Shown here piece by piece: positions 11,101 to 25,430 of a stretch of 64,000 bases of DNA. Position 1 is the stretch's first letter. Every line of letters begins with the position of its first letter. Under the pieces are notes generated by a model, which was not told the origin of the DNA, made no database searches, and saw only the letters and a list, made by a program, of their open reading frames with translations. The translations under genes and the position numbers were made by a program. The stretch covers positions 30,098,479 to 30,162,478 of the forward strand of contig NC_135147.1 in assembly GCF_051014445.1 (NCBI RefSeq), in the 5' to 3' direction. Source of the stretch: Colletes latitarsis. Taxonomy: Eukaryota; Arthropoda; Insecta; Hymenoptera; Colletidae.

Positions 11101-13815
11101 TCTCTAATTAAATAAACAAAAAAAAAAAATTGAATTGTTAAGTAGATGAGCACACGGGACGTCTTCTTTCTCCTCAACGGTAAAAGTTCTGTGAAACTTT
11201 ACGTGCAGGGTGATTCAAACAGTATTGGAACGTTTACAAGAATTTATCGTTCCTTAATTAAGTGTAATATTGGCCAATCTCTTAAAGAATTTTCACTTTT
11301 ATTTACATATTTCATTTATTGCTGTTGTAAATCACGTTACGAACAACTCGGTTACTGAATACTACATTTTTGAAAGCGTTCTATTCCCTTGTGGATTGCT
11401 TTATTCGTATTAAGAAATACAAAGTACGAATTATTACGAAATTACAATTAGAGCGGGAGTCTTTCTCGTAAATACATATATTATATTTAATATCGAGTTT
11501 CAATCGTTCTGTGCTAGTTTCGAACAAGTCACGCGAAAAACGATGTTCGGAATGCACGAGACTAATTATTTGTTCGCTTATTTAATTGGAGAAATTAAAT
11601 TAATTATAATTTCATGCCATTCTTTGCACCATTTTCTGGTGAACGAATACTCCTCGAACGTTGTCTTATTGAAAAGACTATTTCCATTATACGTATTTAA
11701 TGGAGGATTAAATGCTTGAAAGGAAACAGAATCTTTTTCAGGTTCTACTGAAAATTACCCAACCGTACTCGGCTATTTTTAACGGCAATGTACATCGCGA
11801 TACCTCCGTATATCATGCTCCAAGTTTCGTAGAACAAGTCTCGAACGATTCATCATAATATTACGCCGTATAACTTTGAAAAGATCATATTTCTTACGAA
11901 CCCACCTAGCCGCCGTCTAGCCTCCATTTTATAAACCTTTCGCTTAATGCTTAGCCACGATTGGCGCGCAATTCGAATGATCCATGAAACGGAATCGTTT
12001 CGAGCATCTTTTCGCCAATATTTCTTGCACGAGAAATCTTCCGTTTCGCAGTATTAGAGAATTTATATGTATAATAAAATGGATTCATTTCTTAGTTAAA
12101 GCGCAGATCGTAGTAATTTAAAAAATACAAGAAAGAAAAGACGATATCAAAGGGCCTGTACCCGATAAGATCGAGGGCTTTCTCAAGGCTAATACAGAAT
12201 ATGTGGGTCACTTTGTCATCGCAGTTCCTTCCGGGTCGAGAGCTGCCCTGCCCTCTCGCGTTGACTTTCTATTGTCATACTCGTGCTTGAATCCGCGTAT
12301 GACGGTGTTCGTGCGTCATCGGCGGAACACTTTTCGTCGAAAGGTACTTTTAAACGAGTTCCAGAGTACGGTCTCTCCGGATGATGATCTCTGGACGCGG
12401 GTCATCGCCCCGATGGAAATCCTGAACGACCAACGAAGTCGAATACCAGAATCGAACCGGTGGACTACTTAAAAAAAACCCCCGTGTTAGCTCGTATCCT
12501 GATAAGTGGCCCAGCGGTACGAATCTGGGTTCGATGAAAATAGAAAGTGCGCTCGTATCGTCCATAGTCTCCAGCTAACGACGGCCATCGGAATCTCTTG
12601 TTTGGAAGTCTTCGAAACGGTACGCGCGGGTGGAAGACTCGGGTAGATTCGAACGTTACTTAGAATCAGTTCTCCAAGGATCTTGACAACTCACGGAACT
12701 ATCGGGAACTCTCGAAACCGTTGAAAGTTCTTGAAAAGTCTCGGAATTATTGAAACCCTTGACTTGGTTGAGTGTATCGAAAAATCGTGAGGATGTTGAA
12801 TGCTCGAGGGGGTGGAAAAGAATTATCGAGTTAACTTTGTTCTTGCTAGTCTTATTAAGCAAGTAACTCGACGTAACATTTGCTCTAGATGATTTTAATT
12901 GCATAGTCGAGTTGAAACTTCTCGTACCCGATTAATTCATGTTCGAAATTTTTACTTGACCGTATATCGTAGAATATTCGATGCCTTATTTTTACGCCAG
13001 CCTATATAACGATGAAAAAGTTGTTCTTAAAGTTACGACCGGTAGCGTGCATCGCGGCTCCTGCATAACAGAACGCCATTTTACGTCGTCGATTTACAAC
13101 TTCCTACATTTTTTCCGGACTTTCTTTCGCTAGAAAGCTGCTTCTCTTCGCGTGAATAGCTCACCGAGGATGGTCGAGGCAGGAAGTCTGCCACACAATG
13201 GGCCAAATCTTCCGAAACGCGATCGAAATTTGAACCGTCGATTTATTATATCGTCGGGCTCTGGTTAAAAGAGTCAGCAGTTCCCAAGATCTTTCGTTTG
13301 CTGATTTAAAAACGGTCCCAATCATCGACGGATTTCCACGGAAATCGTGCTTCGCGGAGAAACGGTAATGGACGCCCATTTGTAACTCGAATTCCCGCCA
13401 ACTGTGCGCCGTTGACGCGGAGAAGTTCAGAAAGTTTCAGGCATCTTCAAAATCAACTTTCCTGCCGCTTTCTCTGTAAACACCATCGACGAGAGAGACT
13501 CGTTTCGAGACGAATGGGCCTCGAAAGTAGATTCACGTCGAATTTTCTACGCGAGAATCCATTCGTGGTTAACGCAAACCAGGGATCGTCAACGGGGGAA
13601 AGTTAGGGAACCGAGAAATATTATTTTACCTGGCTCGTAACGTATCCGTTGCGATATTCAATAGCCAAAAACAGACGCGGTCCTTTTATGGTTTCACGAG
13701 ATCGACGAGCTGAATTTATGATGCGGTTTCTTCATCGTGTTGTATGCAAGTTACAATGTACAGGGTGACCCTGGGAATCGGGACTCAATTTCTTACTTTA
13801 TCTCGTGTCCAGAAT
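8152..13815. other. gene-poor spacer upstream of the secreted inhibitor gene
   Basis: Only short, non-periodic open frames occur on both strands, and none has convincing splice borders or a recognisable product. Base composition alternates between AT-rich stretches and CpG-rich pockets near 10.4 and 12.3 kb. A CAGGGTGATTC sequence near 11205 and a TACAGGGTGACC sequence near 13759 resemble terminal motifs of insect DNA transposons, but no complete element can be drawn around them. The segment may contain untranslated 5' exons of the neighbouring gene, which I cannot place. Confidence 0.4.
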
Positions 13816-13849
13816 TTAATTAAAAATAATTTTAACTAATGCATTTTGC

Positions 13850-14218
13850 ATGTTGCAGAGAAGAAGAAGAAGAAACTTGCCTGCTTCTATTCCGGAGACT
13901 CTAACAAGTAGAACATTCCTCGAGCCACTTATTGTCAGACGTACACTTGGTAACCTCGCGTTCCAAACAATTAGCGATGAGATGCGCTGCCATCTGCATA
14001 ATCTGGTGCTCGTTTTATTTCGTTGCACTATCGATGACACTATAGATGAAATCACTCAAACGATCACCATTATTGCGTTTTCAGTGACTCTGGCACGATT
14101 TGCATTACCGAATACAAATGTGACGGCCATGACAATTGAAAGTTCTATCGCTCTTATTGGAAAACCCAGTCGATCTATGTCGACTGCTATTTTTAGACCA
14201 TTGAACTCTGCAAAGTAA
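13850..14218 (+). other. unassigned open frame of 122 codons, largely open on the opposite strand too
   Basis: The plus frame is fully open for 122 codons and ends just before an AG-rich junction. On the minus strand the codon-aligned antisense frame, entered through a CTTTGCAG acceptor at 14219, is open for about 135 codons except for one TGA near 14056. Neither product matches a family I recognise. The segment follows a TACAGGGTGACC motif and could be a decayed mobile-element piece, a degenerate exon or chance. Coding status is undecided. Confidence 0.2.
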
Positions 14219-17200
14219 GCGCAACGACGAAAAGAAACAGGTCGTTCGGAATCGCTTATGACTCAACCGAATAAATAATTGCTTTTTCCAACTGGGAATC
14301 CCTGGTTCGCTGAAAACGAAGCCAATGGCAGCGATAATATCCATGGGAAGCTACCAGGCCCCGTTAGGTCGCCAGCTGTTGTTCGGGACTCGTGAAACCA
14401 GGCGCGGAACGAGGGGGAGGTTAGGGGGCCTTTCCAGTGCCATTCTGTAGCGGACCTCACTCTTCAAGTTAAAAATAATTTTTCGACGAAAGGTTGATAA
14501 AAGAGTTGGTGCTTTTAGGGCTGTTACGCAAAAATGCACCCTTAATCCGATGTTGCGTGGTACGTACGAGCACGTCGTCGAACAGTTGAGCAACTGGCGA
14601 GAACAACGAGTTGGCCAAGAGTGGAAAGTTGTTGAACGAAAGGGCGGGAAACGTTCCTCCGTTTTAACCGCGCGCGGCGCGTAGAAGCATCTTCTTAATG
14701 GGGCACAATATCGCGGGTATGCATATTGCATGCACGGCGGCTTCCTATGCGAAAGGTAATGGTCGTTATTGTCTAGATAGAATCCACTTCCTGGCGAACG
14801 GTGCTTTTAAGGGACCCCGTGCCTCGCCTCTGACGTCGGAGTCGACCATTTTCGAGCAAGACTCCGTCAATAGAGTCGTTCGTTACGATAGTGGTATCTT
14901 TAGTTCGAGACACGGCGAGTAAACGACTTTTACAATTTCAACAGCAGATGGAAACTGAGTATGAGATTGTCAATTAAGCGATGCACGTTGCAATAACGGT
15001 ATAAACGTCCGTAGATATTAGGTGTTTGAGTTGGATCGTGCTTGTTCGCAAAGTTTTCGATTCACTTAGCGTTAACGTTAATATTATTCGTGGTTTTATC
15101 TCGCTGTTTCTGTTCGTAAAGTACTCGTTCGTGGGCTTGCAAGCTCTCCCATCTTCTCGATGGGAGATTTAATCGAGGGATCTTTAATCGAGGAAGCTCA
15201 GGAAACCTGAAACAACCTCCGAACTTTTCGCTGGAATTTCGTAAAACTTTGAGAGCAGTCGATTTTTGCGTCATCCTGTTGTTAACGTAATAAAGACGCC
15301 GCAGGGAATAATAATATTTACCACGTTCTATTTATCATCCACTTTTGCGCACGGTTTACCTAACGCGACAATTGAACGGATGCACATCGCCATTGAATTC
15401 AATCTCGAAAGGTGTGTCAGATCATTATCGAACCGTACCGGCTGTTAGGACGTCGAGGACTGTTATCTTGAACACGTGAACGAGCCATACGCGGGGCTCG
15501 AAATACCTCATAATCAGTCTTCGATGTCCGCGCGTTGATATATTTCCAACCAGAATGATGGGAATTACAGAAATAGAATTGCAAATGCAATCTTCGCTCG
15601 CGAAGAGGTACAGTTACAGAAAGATAGATCGCATTAAATTATGCAACGTCTTCCTCCAGCGATTCTTCCCATCTTACCATTCGCGCGGAATATTCGCTCG
15701 ACGTTCGTTTAACGTCCCAGTCGATCGTACAAATATTGTTCCAGATCGCTAATTAATAAAAGTCTAGCCAAGTTTCAGAAAAATCGTAACGATCCTAGAA
15801 AGTTTGTTTAGAAAACGGTCCGTACGCGGACTCGTTATTGTTACAACCACCGTGCACGTAATTTTGAAAAGCTTACGGAGCAACGTGGCCCGCGGTACTT
15901 GGTCCAAGATCGATGACGAGAAGAAATCGCCGCGGGTCATTATGTTCCGATCTGATTAACGCGCCCGATACCGCGCCTCTGTTTCTCACGACCGACCGCG
16001 GAAACGTTCCTCGGCTATCGCGTGTTCCAGATCATTTCTGTGCTGGCTGTGCACACACGGTAGAAAGTTGGAACGCACGTTTTCCACGCGCTACTAATGA
16101 TACCGTCTTCGCCGGCTGTCCCGTGAAAAGAACAGTCCTCGAAAGACCCATTCTACGAACTGTCCAACGCGTACGAACAAAAAGTAGAGAAAAAAACAAA
16201 ATGGAGGACACAAGAACGCGACGTTGAAACGTACCTCGAGACTCGCGTGTGTCGCGACGTTTCTGGCACGCTTTGTGCGCGTTTTCCATTCGGCTGTCGC
16301 GTGCCATTGTGCGTTCGTGTGCTCGCAAACGAAATGGGAACGAAGGAAAAACTGCGACGCGAATTCGCGGCCGGATGCCTTTTCGCGGGACGTCGAACAA
16401 TAGGTAACGCGCCAATTCACGGGAACAGAATGGAGAACGTTGGACGAGATTCTCGAAACCGGCCACCTTCTGACACGCTTGCAGAATTCGAACAGCGCGG
16501 GGAAACGGCTATAGTCGAAGCCAGAGTCGACTACTGGGCACGTTCAAGGCCGCTTCCCCCACCTCCATTCGCGTTAGACACTCCTAGTCCAGAAGCCTTC
16601 TTCGCGACCTTTTCAACCGATTCAATTTACTTTGCTTGTACGAAACGTAGCTATGATTTACCAACGTCTAAAATTGGATCTCGTGGCGCTCGTGGCGCGG
16701 TGGTGAAATATTAGACGGTGGGGGTAACTTGTCGGTGTCCTTGAGCAGCCAGTTGATTTTGCGACGACTGTACCTACGTTTCGCGCGGAAAGGAAACGAA
16801 CTGAAAGACCGAGGAACGTTAAAAGATTCATCCGGGTGCGCGGAAAAGCCTCGAATGAATACGGATAAACGAGGGTTCGTGGAAACGCACCGAAACTTCT
16901 CTATTTTCGGGGGCTAGGGTCGCGTTTTGCGTCTCCTTTCCACTCCAAAACGAGGACGTCCCAATTTCCGTGAGCGCCAACAGATTTTCCCTCGGGAAGC
17001 GACCGTTCAGGAAATCTCCTCCGCGCTGCAAACACGAAACGTTGCGCGATACCAACTTGGATATCGAAGGACACCTTCGAATGCAAGAGGACCTCCGCGA
17101 GACCGAGAAATTTTCAATACTTTTCGAGAATCGAGTTAAATTTTTCCACGAAACTTTTGTCTCAGCGTCCATTTTCCTCCGTCGAGAAAATTTATTATTT

Positions 17201-20200
17201 TCATGCAGTCGAAAATAAGTTGCTCTTATCCGTTCGCTCGTTAAATATGCATCGACAGAGACGATTCGTCATGAATCTTGAACACGTTCCTCTCATATTT
17301 CTCTTATAGTAGCGAACGCGAACGTGAACTCGTGATTTTCCTTTTGCCAGTTTTATTCCAACGGAAAATTTTAACCTTTAACGCGGCTTCGAGGATTCCC
17401 TCGTACGTTTTCACGGAAGCCAACGAATCGCGCGAGGGAATTTTCACCCCCACGAGCAGGGATGTTCGATCGAATTGTCTTTGTTTGTTTGCATAATATA
17501 CGTTTCGTTGGAATATATGTATTTTATTATGAAATTGAAATTTTCATTCGTCGCGAAGAAAATCCGTGATCACCGTTGCGTTTGAACCGATCACTGGGAA
17601 ATAACGGCTCGCCTAACGGTGATATCTTTCGCATTACGTGGATGTGTCATAAGCCGAGGCTCGGCTCCTTTTCGTTTTTCTTTTCATAACCATCGGTACG
17701 AGATGCCTTTTCATTTACATTCGAATGCAAACGTGTCGGAAGACAGTGTTTGGTCGAAATGGTTCATGAAAATATTGAAGAAGACTCGAGGGTGAGTAAT
17801 CCATCGCAGTTTGATCCAATTAAGTTCGATGCACGCGTTATCGACGTTCCACCGTAGGAATCTAATAGAAAAGCTTCCAGAGGACGCGTAACCGCGTCTT
17901 TAATGATCGCGACTGGTTCACAAAGGAGGGTAAACGGTTTCTTTGAGGAGAACCGCGGCTACGTAGCAGCTTTCTTCGTGAAACGCTATTGGAAATTCTT
18001 TGTGGCGCTCCCCGGAGGAACCGAGAGAACTCGGTGACTACCAAGTGGTTGATTCAGGCATATATATTGCGAGCACAAAGAACCTTGGTAAATATTTCGT
18101 ACCAAGTTGTTATTTAAATTGCTTCTGCGCTGCCAGAGGGGCCGGCTAATATCGTTTGAAACAGACACTCGGATTCTGCATACCGAAATTATTATTATTC
18201 TCGATGCTAATTGTAGTAGCGTACTATGATATTTAATACGGGAACCGAACGTATAGGAGGAAGAAAGTAAAATTGATCCTGAAAGGGATGATCGTATTAG
18301 GTCAGACGCTATACACTGTCCACATTCCCCTTAACCGGGGACTAATCTTTCTTTCACAGTACACTTACGCGCCAGTATGCCTGGAGATGTTAATTAACCT
18401 CGATCTTAGAGACAGTACTCTCTACGAATACTTAAAAAAACGAAAGCAGTGCTCAACCTATTCACAGATGAATTAGTTTCAAATACGTAAATAATTAGTA
18501 TGTCGACCTGTGAGATCTATAAACCGTGAAATAAAAATGTTAAATGGCCACGATGAATAATGCAAAATTTCTCTCTCTTTAACAGTAACAGAGTTATGTC
18601 AAATTCGCGTTAATTTTATGAAACTCGCGTCACGTTAAATGCTACTTACGGGATATGCGATTCAACAGACAAAAGGACGAATGTTAACGAAGAGAACCAA
18701 AGAGATTTTACATCGGTGACATTCTGTTTGCTCGCAAACCAATTGCCAAGCTTTTAGCCGCTTTCAACGGCGTATAACTTTGTGCTTTACTTTCCCGTAA
18801 CAAGCATGAATTCTGAAATAATATAATTAATTACTAATAACGTTAATCAACTAATAACTGTGCTACGTAATTATTTGATTGCCTCTACCCTTTGGCTATC
18901 ATATTTTGTTACTATTCAAACCTTGATCGATCCAATAATTTCCGGCAACGCAATTGGACGAAACGAAATATTCTACACGCGTGATATCGTAAAATTTTAC
19001 ACCGACTGGCGAAAAAAGGTTGCATCTATATTTCAAGCCCCGAGAGCTAAAAATTAGCTCATCCGTCATCTCGTAATGCTCGGATTGTATTGTTTCTTGC
19101 GCCGGATACGCCGAAAAACACTGATTACAAAAGCGTATAAGCTGCTCGCGTACGGGACGTTCCACAAATTGTGGGAATAACCTCGAGCATAAATTGGACG
19201 CGCAAAAACCACTAAAAATAATTTGATGTAAGATAATTGGTACCGGTAGTCGACCTTTTAGAAGAGCATTGTCGCAATAACCCACACGATGAAAAATTGG
19301 TTACGTTTCTTGTCCTACAAAGAGTTTATTTTATACAAAAAATATGGCTTTAATCGTTTCTTCTCGAACCTCGATTATCCGGTTGACCCAGATTGCCTCG
19401 GTTTGCTTCGGTCCACATTATGCAGACTAATCCAAGTTATATGTATAGTGGTGTCTTTTTAGGAACCGGTGAACGAGATATCGATTTTTCAATCCAGGTT
19501 TTTTTCCCGCCGTTTTGTTCGCGGGCCAAACGAGGAAAAAGACGACAGACCAATCACAGAATATTTCTATGTGTGTGTTTTACGTGCCTGTATACGCCTC
19601 GAAGGCCGGAGTCAATCATAGAACAACGGATAGATCGATACCCGACGATAGTTATTTAACATCGTGCTTGCAGAATAACAATTTTCTAATTTTAATTAGC
19701 AAGAATACAGGGAAGTTTTAAGAGAATTATTTTCACAGTTATTTCCATCGAAATGCACTTTTTAGTCAAACGAATTAAATTACAATTGAAACGGTATGCT
19801 ATAAAGAGATACGGAGTGCCTCGGAAGACAGTAGATTACCCCATTCCGTACAGTAAAGGTAATTGATCGCGTATGTACTGCGTACAGATGAGAAAATGAG
19901 ACCCATGGGGCCATCAGACTTACAGACTACAACGTAGTCGGTAGTACGAAGCCTCTCGGGACTCATCTACTCAGCCGTTGGTTATAACAGTAATTGGCAC
20001 TTGAAATTTAGACGGTAACTGACAGTTTAAAAACAATTTCCAATAGCCCATTTCATCTGCCAAACATTAAACATTTTACAGAGCTAAATTACTCTATTTG
20101 CTTCTTCCGAAAGTTAGCAATGTTAATTATGCAATATTATTTAAATTTCAAATTGCCTAAACTAAAGGGGTCTGGTACTAGAATTTTCGACGTCGACAGA

Positions 20201-23200
20201 TGTCAACCACTGGATCGTTTTAGGGTTCGCGCGCAGGTAGCTCGACGTAATTACATATCGCGCACCTGGTGCATTCTTGCCCCGTAAGACGATAAACTTG
20301 GTAAATTTCGTGCGATCCGTAAAATTTACAGAAGACATATCTATAATTTTTGGAAGGCAAGGTTCTCTCTCGTTTCTTTCGCTCCTAAATTATTAAAGGG
20401 TTTTAAATTATTAAAACGATAGAATGGCATACATATAATCGATGTACGACAATAATTAGACTTGACTGTTTTATTTCTATTGCAAGTGTAATCTAATATG
20501 TAAAATGATAATACATTCCACTTAACCGTGAAGCTTTAAAATAACTCGTATTAATAGATTATAAATTTAAGTGACAGTAACGTTTTATCGAATAATTTCA
20601 AACGTACAATCATACGGCTGGAATAGAAATGGAAAGGTTAACCGAACGACTTGCTGGTACACTTAGCTCGTTGTATGTTTAAGGCCGCATTTTCCAACGA
20701 ACAACGTCGATCGTAGCGAAACGTGCTTTGCACAACGAGGCCTTAATAAACGAGAATTGACGGGGGTAGAATGTTAAGAAAGCCTGCGATACGATTAATA
20801 CACGGGACGCATCGCGAGATGCGCGTTAAGCATCGTTCGTAGCCGCGAGGAACGAATGGCCGCCGTCTCGGTTTCAGGAAAACGCCAGGCCAGCGTAGAA
20901 ATTGCATTCCCGTTGCCGTTTAGAAAGTGCACGCACAGGCGACCATGTACCATAGATTTCGCGGGAATTAATTGACTCGGTAATTCGCGGCGGGGATTTA
21001 CGCGGCGCGATCGTTGGATTTCGTGCACATGCGCAATCGAGTAACGCACGAAACGCCGATTGCGCGATCGTACAATTTCGCCGGATCGTCGCGATTAGAA
21101 ATAAATACAAGCTGCTTCGAAAGACGCGGCCAAGAACGAGGGTTCCCTGTAATAAATGAACTCTAATACCGATTATTATCTAAATAATACATACGCCATT
21201 GATATTTACCGTATCAAGTTTGCTTCCGTTGTCAGAGAATCAATAGAGGATGAAAGTTGCAACGTAACAGCATAATCGATATTTGTAGTTAGGAAAACCC
21301 GTAACCCGATTACATTTGCCACGATACGATTATGTGAAATCATGCGGTAATTAAAAGATAATTAGAAAGTTGTTACGGGCTTTAAAGATTTACGATTATG
21401 ATTACATCGCAATTAGATGCTAAGTACTGTGCGATTGCAGTGTAATTGGTTCGTATCGTATCGTGGCAGACGTAATCAGATTAAATTTTCCCCATCTCTG
21501 GACTCTAAATTCACTCAATTATCTACGATCATCGATTTTTTTCATTATTAACAACCATTTTCGTAGTACTTTCTAATTCGAATAAAAGATATAATTGGAA
21601 TTCAGGACGTGTCGTTATAGTAGGACCAACTAACAGACGTAAATGCTTCGAAATTGGTTAAATAATAAGGAAATTGCACAACAATAACACATGAAATTCT
21701 AATAAATATGGGTCAAGTTGTACAAGTATATCTGAAATACTCATAGAAATTGTTTCAATGAACGCGAAGGTACTTTACGAATACATTTACTTAACCTTTT
21801 CTCGGTAGAAACTTTTCAGAAATTCTCGAAAGTACGGACAATGCAATTAAAAGTCAAGGGGAACTATTGATTACTATGGACCAATGCAATTACTTAAAAT
21901 GGCCCCTGCATCCTAGAGACGAAAGGTTCGAACCATCGTTTGTTAATTTTCAGTCGTAAAATACGCCTACGCGTTTTCGAACGAAATAACATTTCTTTGC
22001 ACAACGTAAAGGAGTATATATGGATCTGTGTGCCTTTAATTAACTTTTGTAACAAGTAATCTATACCAAGTGTACTGCGCAAAAAAAGAAAAAAATAAAG
22101 TTCGTATTCAGCAGAAATTTCAGCTCGTACTGGGTCAGACGTTTTAGACGCTCCTTCCACAGGCTTGCAACTGAGCAAAAAATACTCGACGCTACATTGA
22201 TCTCGACGCATTTATGCATATAAATGGAAATTACTGTGAAAGTGATTGTTAAAATTAGAACGTTAAAGGGTGTCTCCCGACCCGTCAAATAAAAATTTTA
22301 ATCAAGTATTTCACCAAGTTTCTGCGAACCAGTTTAGTTTCACTGTGAAAAGTAATTTTGTTCCCTGAATAAATATACATTATCTATTTACTTTGTAAAC
22401 GGAAACTCTTATGTAAGTGGAGCGCGGGCCAAAAAAGCGACGCAGCTTTCACGCGAAATGAAAATTCCTTGCGGAACCTTTTTAATCAACTGGAATAAGA
22501 GGGTAGATGAACACGTGGAACGAATTTCTCCTCTTCGCGATCAAAACGACCAGATAAAATCGCCTCGAAAACGCGTCGAGACACGGGAGTTCGGGCGCGA
22601 AACTGCACGAAAATTCGATGCACCGTTACGGGTCCAAAGCATCGCGGGCTTTTTAATTCTAGACAATCCACTATCCAACTTCTGATCGGTTAAAAGAAAT
22701 GTTAGAAACCAGGTGTTCGTGATCTAAATCGGTAGTTTCGATCTTGTTCGAAAAAGCCTTTGCAGAAAAGGGAACGTTAAAAAAAGATGAAAGTAGAATA
22801 ATATTGAAATATAGGGTCGAAATAGTTGGAAAACTTTTATGATAAAAGTTTCATATGCCCAGATCGCGTTATTCAAAATAACTTTCCTCGTAGCTGGAGG
22901 CTAGAAACTTTGACAATTTTTTAGAGAATTTGATAATCGTTATACGTCCGAGCTCCGAAATGCCCGACCACGAAGGGTTGAAAAGATTAAATTCCTCTTT
23001 TTTCTTCTTTCGAGATGAAGATCGTGTCTAATTTTAGTTGTACGTTTCCCATGACTACACTCTAAAAAATCGCTAAAATTCGTGCATAAATTTTGCATAG
23101 ATTTCGCATAAATTTTGCATGTTCCGACGTATCGTATCTGCATAAAGCGGTCTAGTTGATGCCTGGAGGAAAAGACGCGTACGCGGGGAAAATGTAAAAA

Positions 23201-23240
23201 AATATCTCGCGACCGGAAACGGTTGAGTTAAATCGACGAT
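14219..23240. other. long gene-poor spacer
   Basis: I see no supportable gene. CpG-rich blocks near 16.0-16.5 and 17.0 kb create long overlapping open frames on both strands, because CpG-rich sequence has few stop codons; these products are arginine-rich and unlike proteins. Near 17761 a short plus frame (MVHENIEEDSR) ends at a good GTGAGT donor but has no partner exon. From about 18.2 to 22.4 kb the sequence is AT-rich and featureless apart from short A and T runs. Confidence 0.4.
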
Positions 23241-23910
23241 CGATGGGTACTCACCTCGATTTCGATTATCCAGGGGAGTTAACGCGCAGCAAATTAAATC
23301 CTCGTGGCCCTCTTCCTCGCGGGGACAGGTTTCGTCGCACAAATGTCAGTTTCCTAGCACTGTTTCGGATTTTCGTTTGAAATTTGGTAGATGCGCGTGG
23401 CGTTTCGACCGCGTGCACGGCAACCGTTAATCGTGTAAGGTGAATCGACTCTCGTTTCGTTCGTGCTCGATATCTAAGGCGGCGGTCGTTTCACAGTTCG
23501 CGCGTCTTTCGCCCGTTCAGTCCGCGTCGAATGACGTTCGTGCACTGTCCTGGCTCCGCTGCGTTCGGCGGAGCCGTGCCTCGTATGATGACCCCCTTCT
23601 AGAATTCTGTCGACGTACGCCTGCCTCTGGACACCGGCGTAACGGCCACCGGCCACCGGCCATCGGCCACCGATCCACCAATCTGATCCTGTTGCGTACA
23701 ATCGGCTACGATCGAAATCCAACAAAGACCCGAAAATCCAATCTGTCCGGCACGCAAACAATCATTTTGAAAGATACGACGCTCAACGGTTTGCCAACAA
23801 ACCGAATTGGCGTACGTTTTATTCGTTTCGAACATCACCGCTTTTCAAAACGAGTGTTCTCTTGCCTTTGTTTCTCTTACCAGCCCATCTCTGTCCAAAT
23901 TAATTAAAAA
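23241..23910. promoter_or_regulatory. CpG-rich block, possible promoter or untranslated first exon
   Basis: A GC- and CpG-rich island stands out from AT-rich flanks. It contains a short tandem of GGCCACC units at 23644-23671 and, on the minus strand, a strong donor (AATCGAG/GTGAGT) at 23253. Sequence before that donor has stops in the frames that could be spliced in, so it would be an untranslated exon. Being upstream on the same strand as the secreted inhibitor gene, it could be that gene's distal promoter. This is inference from composition and one splice signal only. Confidence 0.2.
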
Positions 23911-25430
23911 ATAAAATGGATTCGATAATAATCCAAAGACTCCCCCGTTTAAATTGTCGCGCGGAGTGATTAATAGAAACGTACTATTTAAATTCTGGCA
24001 CTTTGAAACGGTATTGGTAAATGGTTGTGTTTGCTGGGATACAGAGAATGAAAAGCAAGTCTCTGAAAAAGACAATTTAACGGACGTATGATAGATGGTT
24101 CGGTGTCAACTTTGATAAAAAACAAAACGTACGGGTAGAAAAGGATCGATGATTGATCCCATGCGAAGTAGATTGATGGAACGGCGTTTGAAAAATAAAA
24201 CAAACACCGGATAAAAAGTTTCGGCCGAACTGTGTTCTTTACTGTAAGGGAAACAATAAATTTTTATTTTACGTATCAATATCATTGGAAAACGGAAGGA
24301 TGAGAATCGATCCCAATATTGCATCTCCACAGTAGTGCGCTTTCTAGTACCGTCTGGTATTAATTTATTCATCAAACACGTTTTAATTAACGCTTTACGC
24401 TGCCTCAATTTCTCAGGACAATTTATCAACAGTATTCGAAAACAATACTCCGACTGCAATAACTCGAACGCGCCGGAAACGTATGGTAACTAGAAAACAA
24501 AGGGACATCATTTAATCGATCATTTTATTTATTTCGATGGCTTACAGCACGCGTATTGCTGACAGTTTTTTTTTTACGCTGTACGAGTATCACATTTTCA
24601 AATACTGTAAATAAATTTTGCTACAGCGAATGCTTTTACGTTTACCGTTTGTCACCGAATTCAACGTTCTGTCTAAATACAATATATTTTCACTATAATA
24701 TTTATTTTCCTTAGAATAAATGCAAAATATTGTACAAAGAAATAAGTTTCTACGCTTATTAAATAACACATTTTTAAGAGACAGAAACGACTGTTTACGA
24801 TCAAAGGATCGAGAATCGATCTGGATATCGCGTCTCTTCGCGCCCCCATGAAACGTACGCACCGCCACGTCAACCGTATAAAGAACCATAAACATTTATG
24901 ATGTTACGCTCGGTGCTTAGATTTCAATAATAGATGAAACGGGCCATCGATCGGCCAGATGACCCAAAACCATCCGGAATTACATCGTCGCAGCCAATTT
25001 TGCCACGACACTGTCTATACAGGGCGAACGACCAAACTTTACCACATCAACATCAAATTTATCAACGTTCAACGTGTATCTATTTCTATCGGATAAAAAA
25101 TTACATACGATATTACAAGGAATCGATCGTTTGGTTCGATAGGACCACGCATATTAGAATGAACTTTACTATAATTCCGATTCAGAGGGTTGAAAAGAAG
25201 AAGTAAAGGAACAAGTTCTGGCGATGACGTAGGCAGCTTCTTTGTTGTTCTTCGTTGTTCGAAAGAAGGCCATACCCAACGGTAGTAAGCCATGGGAAAA
25301 ATTCGTGCGACTCGCGCGAACACGTACGATATTCGATTCTGGGACGTATTGCTCCTCCAAGTTTACGGTACACTTCTCAGTGTCGACCATAGATGCGAGA
25401 GAAAAAGTGCGATCTTCAAGTAGCCGCAGT
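23911..25430. other. AT-rich spacer
   Basis: No gene or repeat is recognisable. Minus-strand frames near 24.0-24.9 kb are rich in phenylalanine, tyrosine and isoleucine, as expected from AT-rich noncoding DNA. A TACAGGGCGAACGACC motif at about 25018 resembles the end motif of the MITE family found at 25.6 and 60.3 kb but is not followed by the rest of that element. Confidence 0.35.

Noticed and set aside
16032..16466. Long overlapping open frames on both strands
   Set aside because: They fall in a CpG-rich block with few stops. The products are arginine-rich and lack splice context or family resemblance.
17761..17793. Plus-strand MVHENIEEDSR followed by a GTGAGT donor
   Set aside because: Eleven codons before a donor are not enough evidence, and no acceptor exon in phase could be identified.
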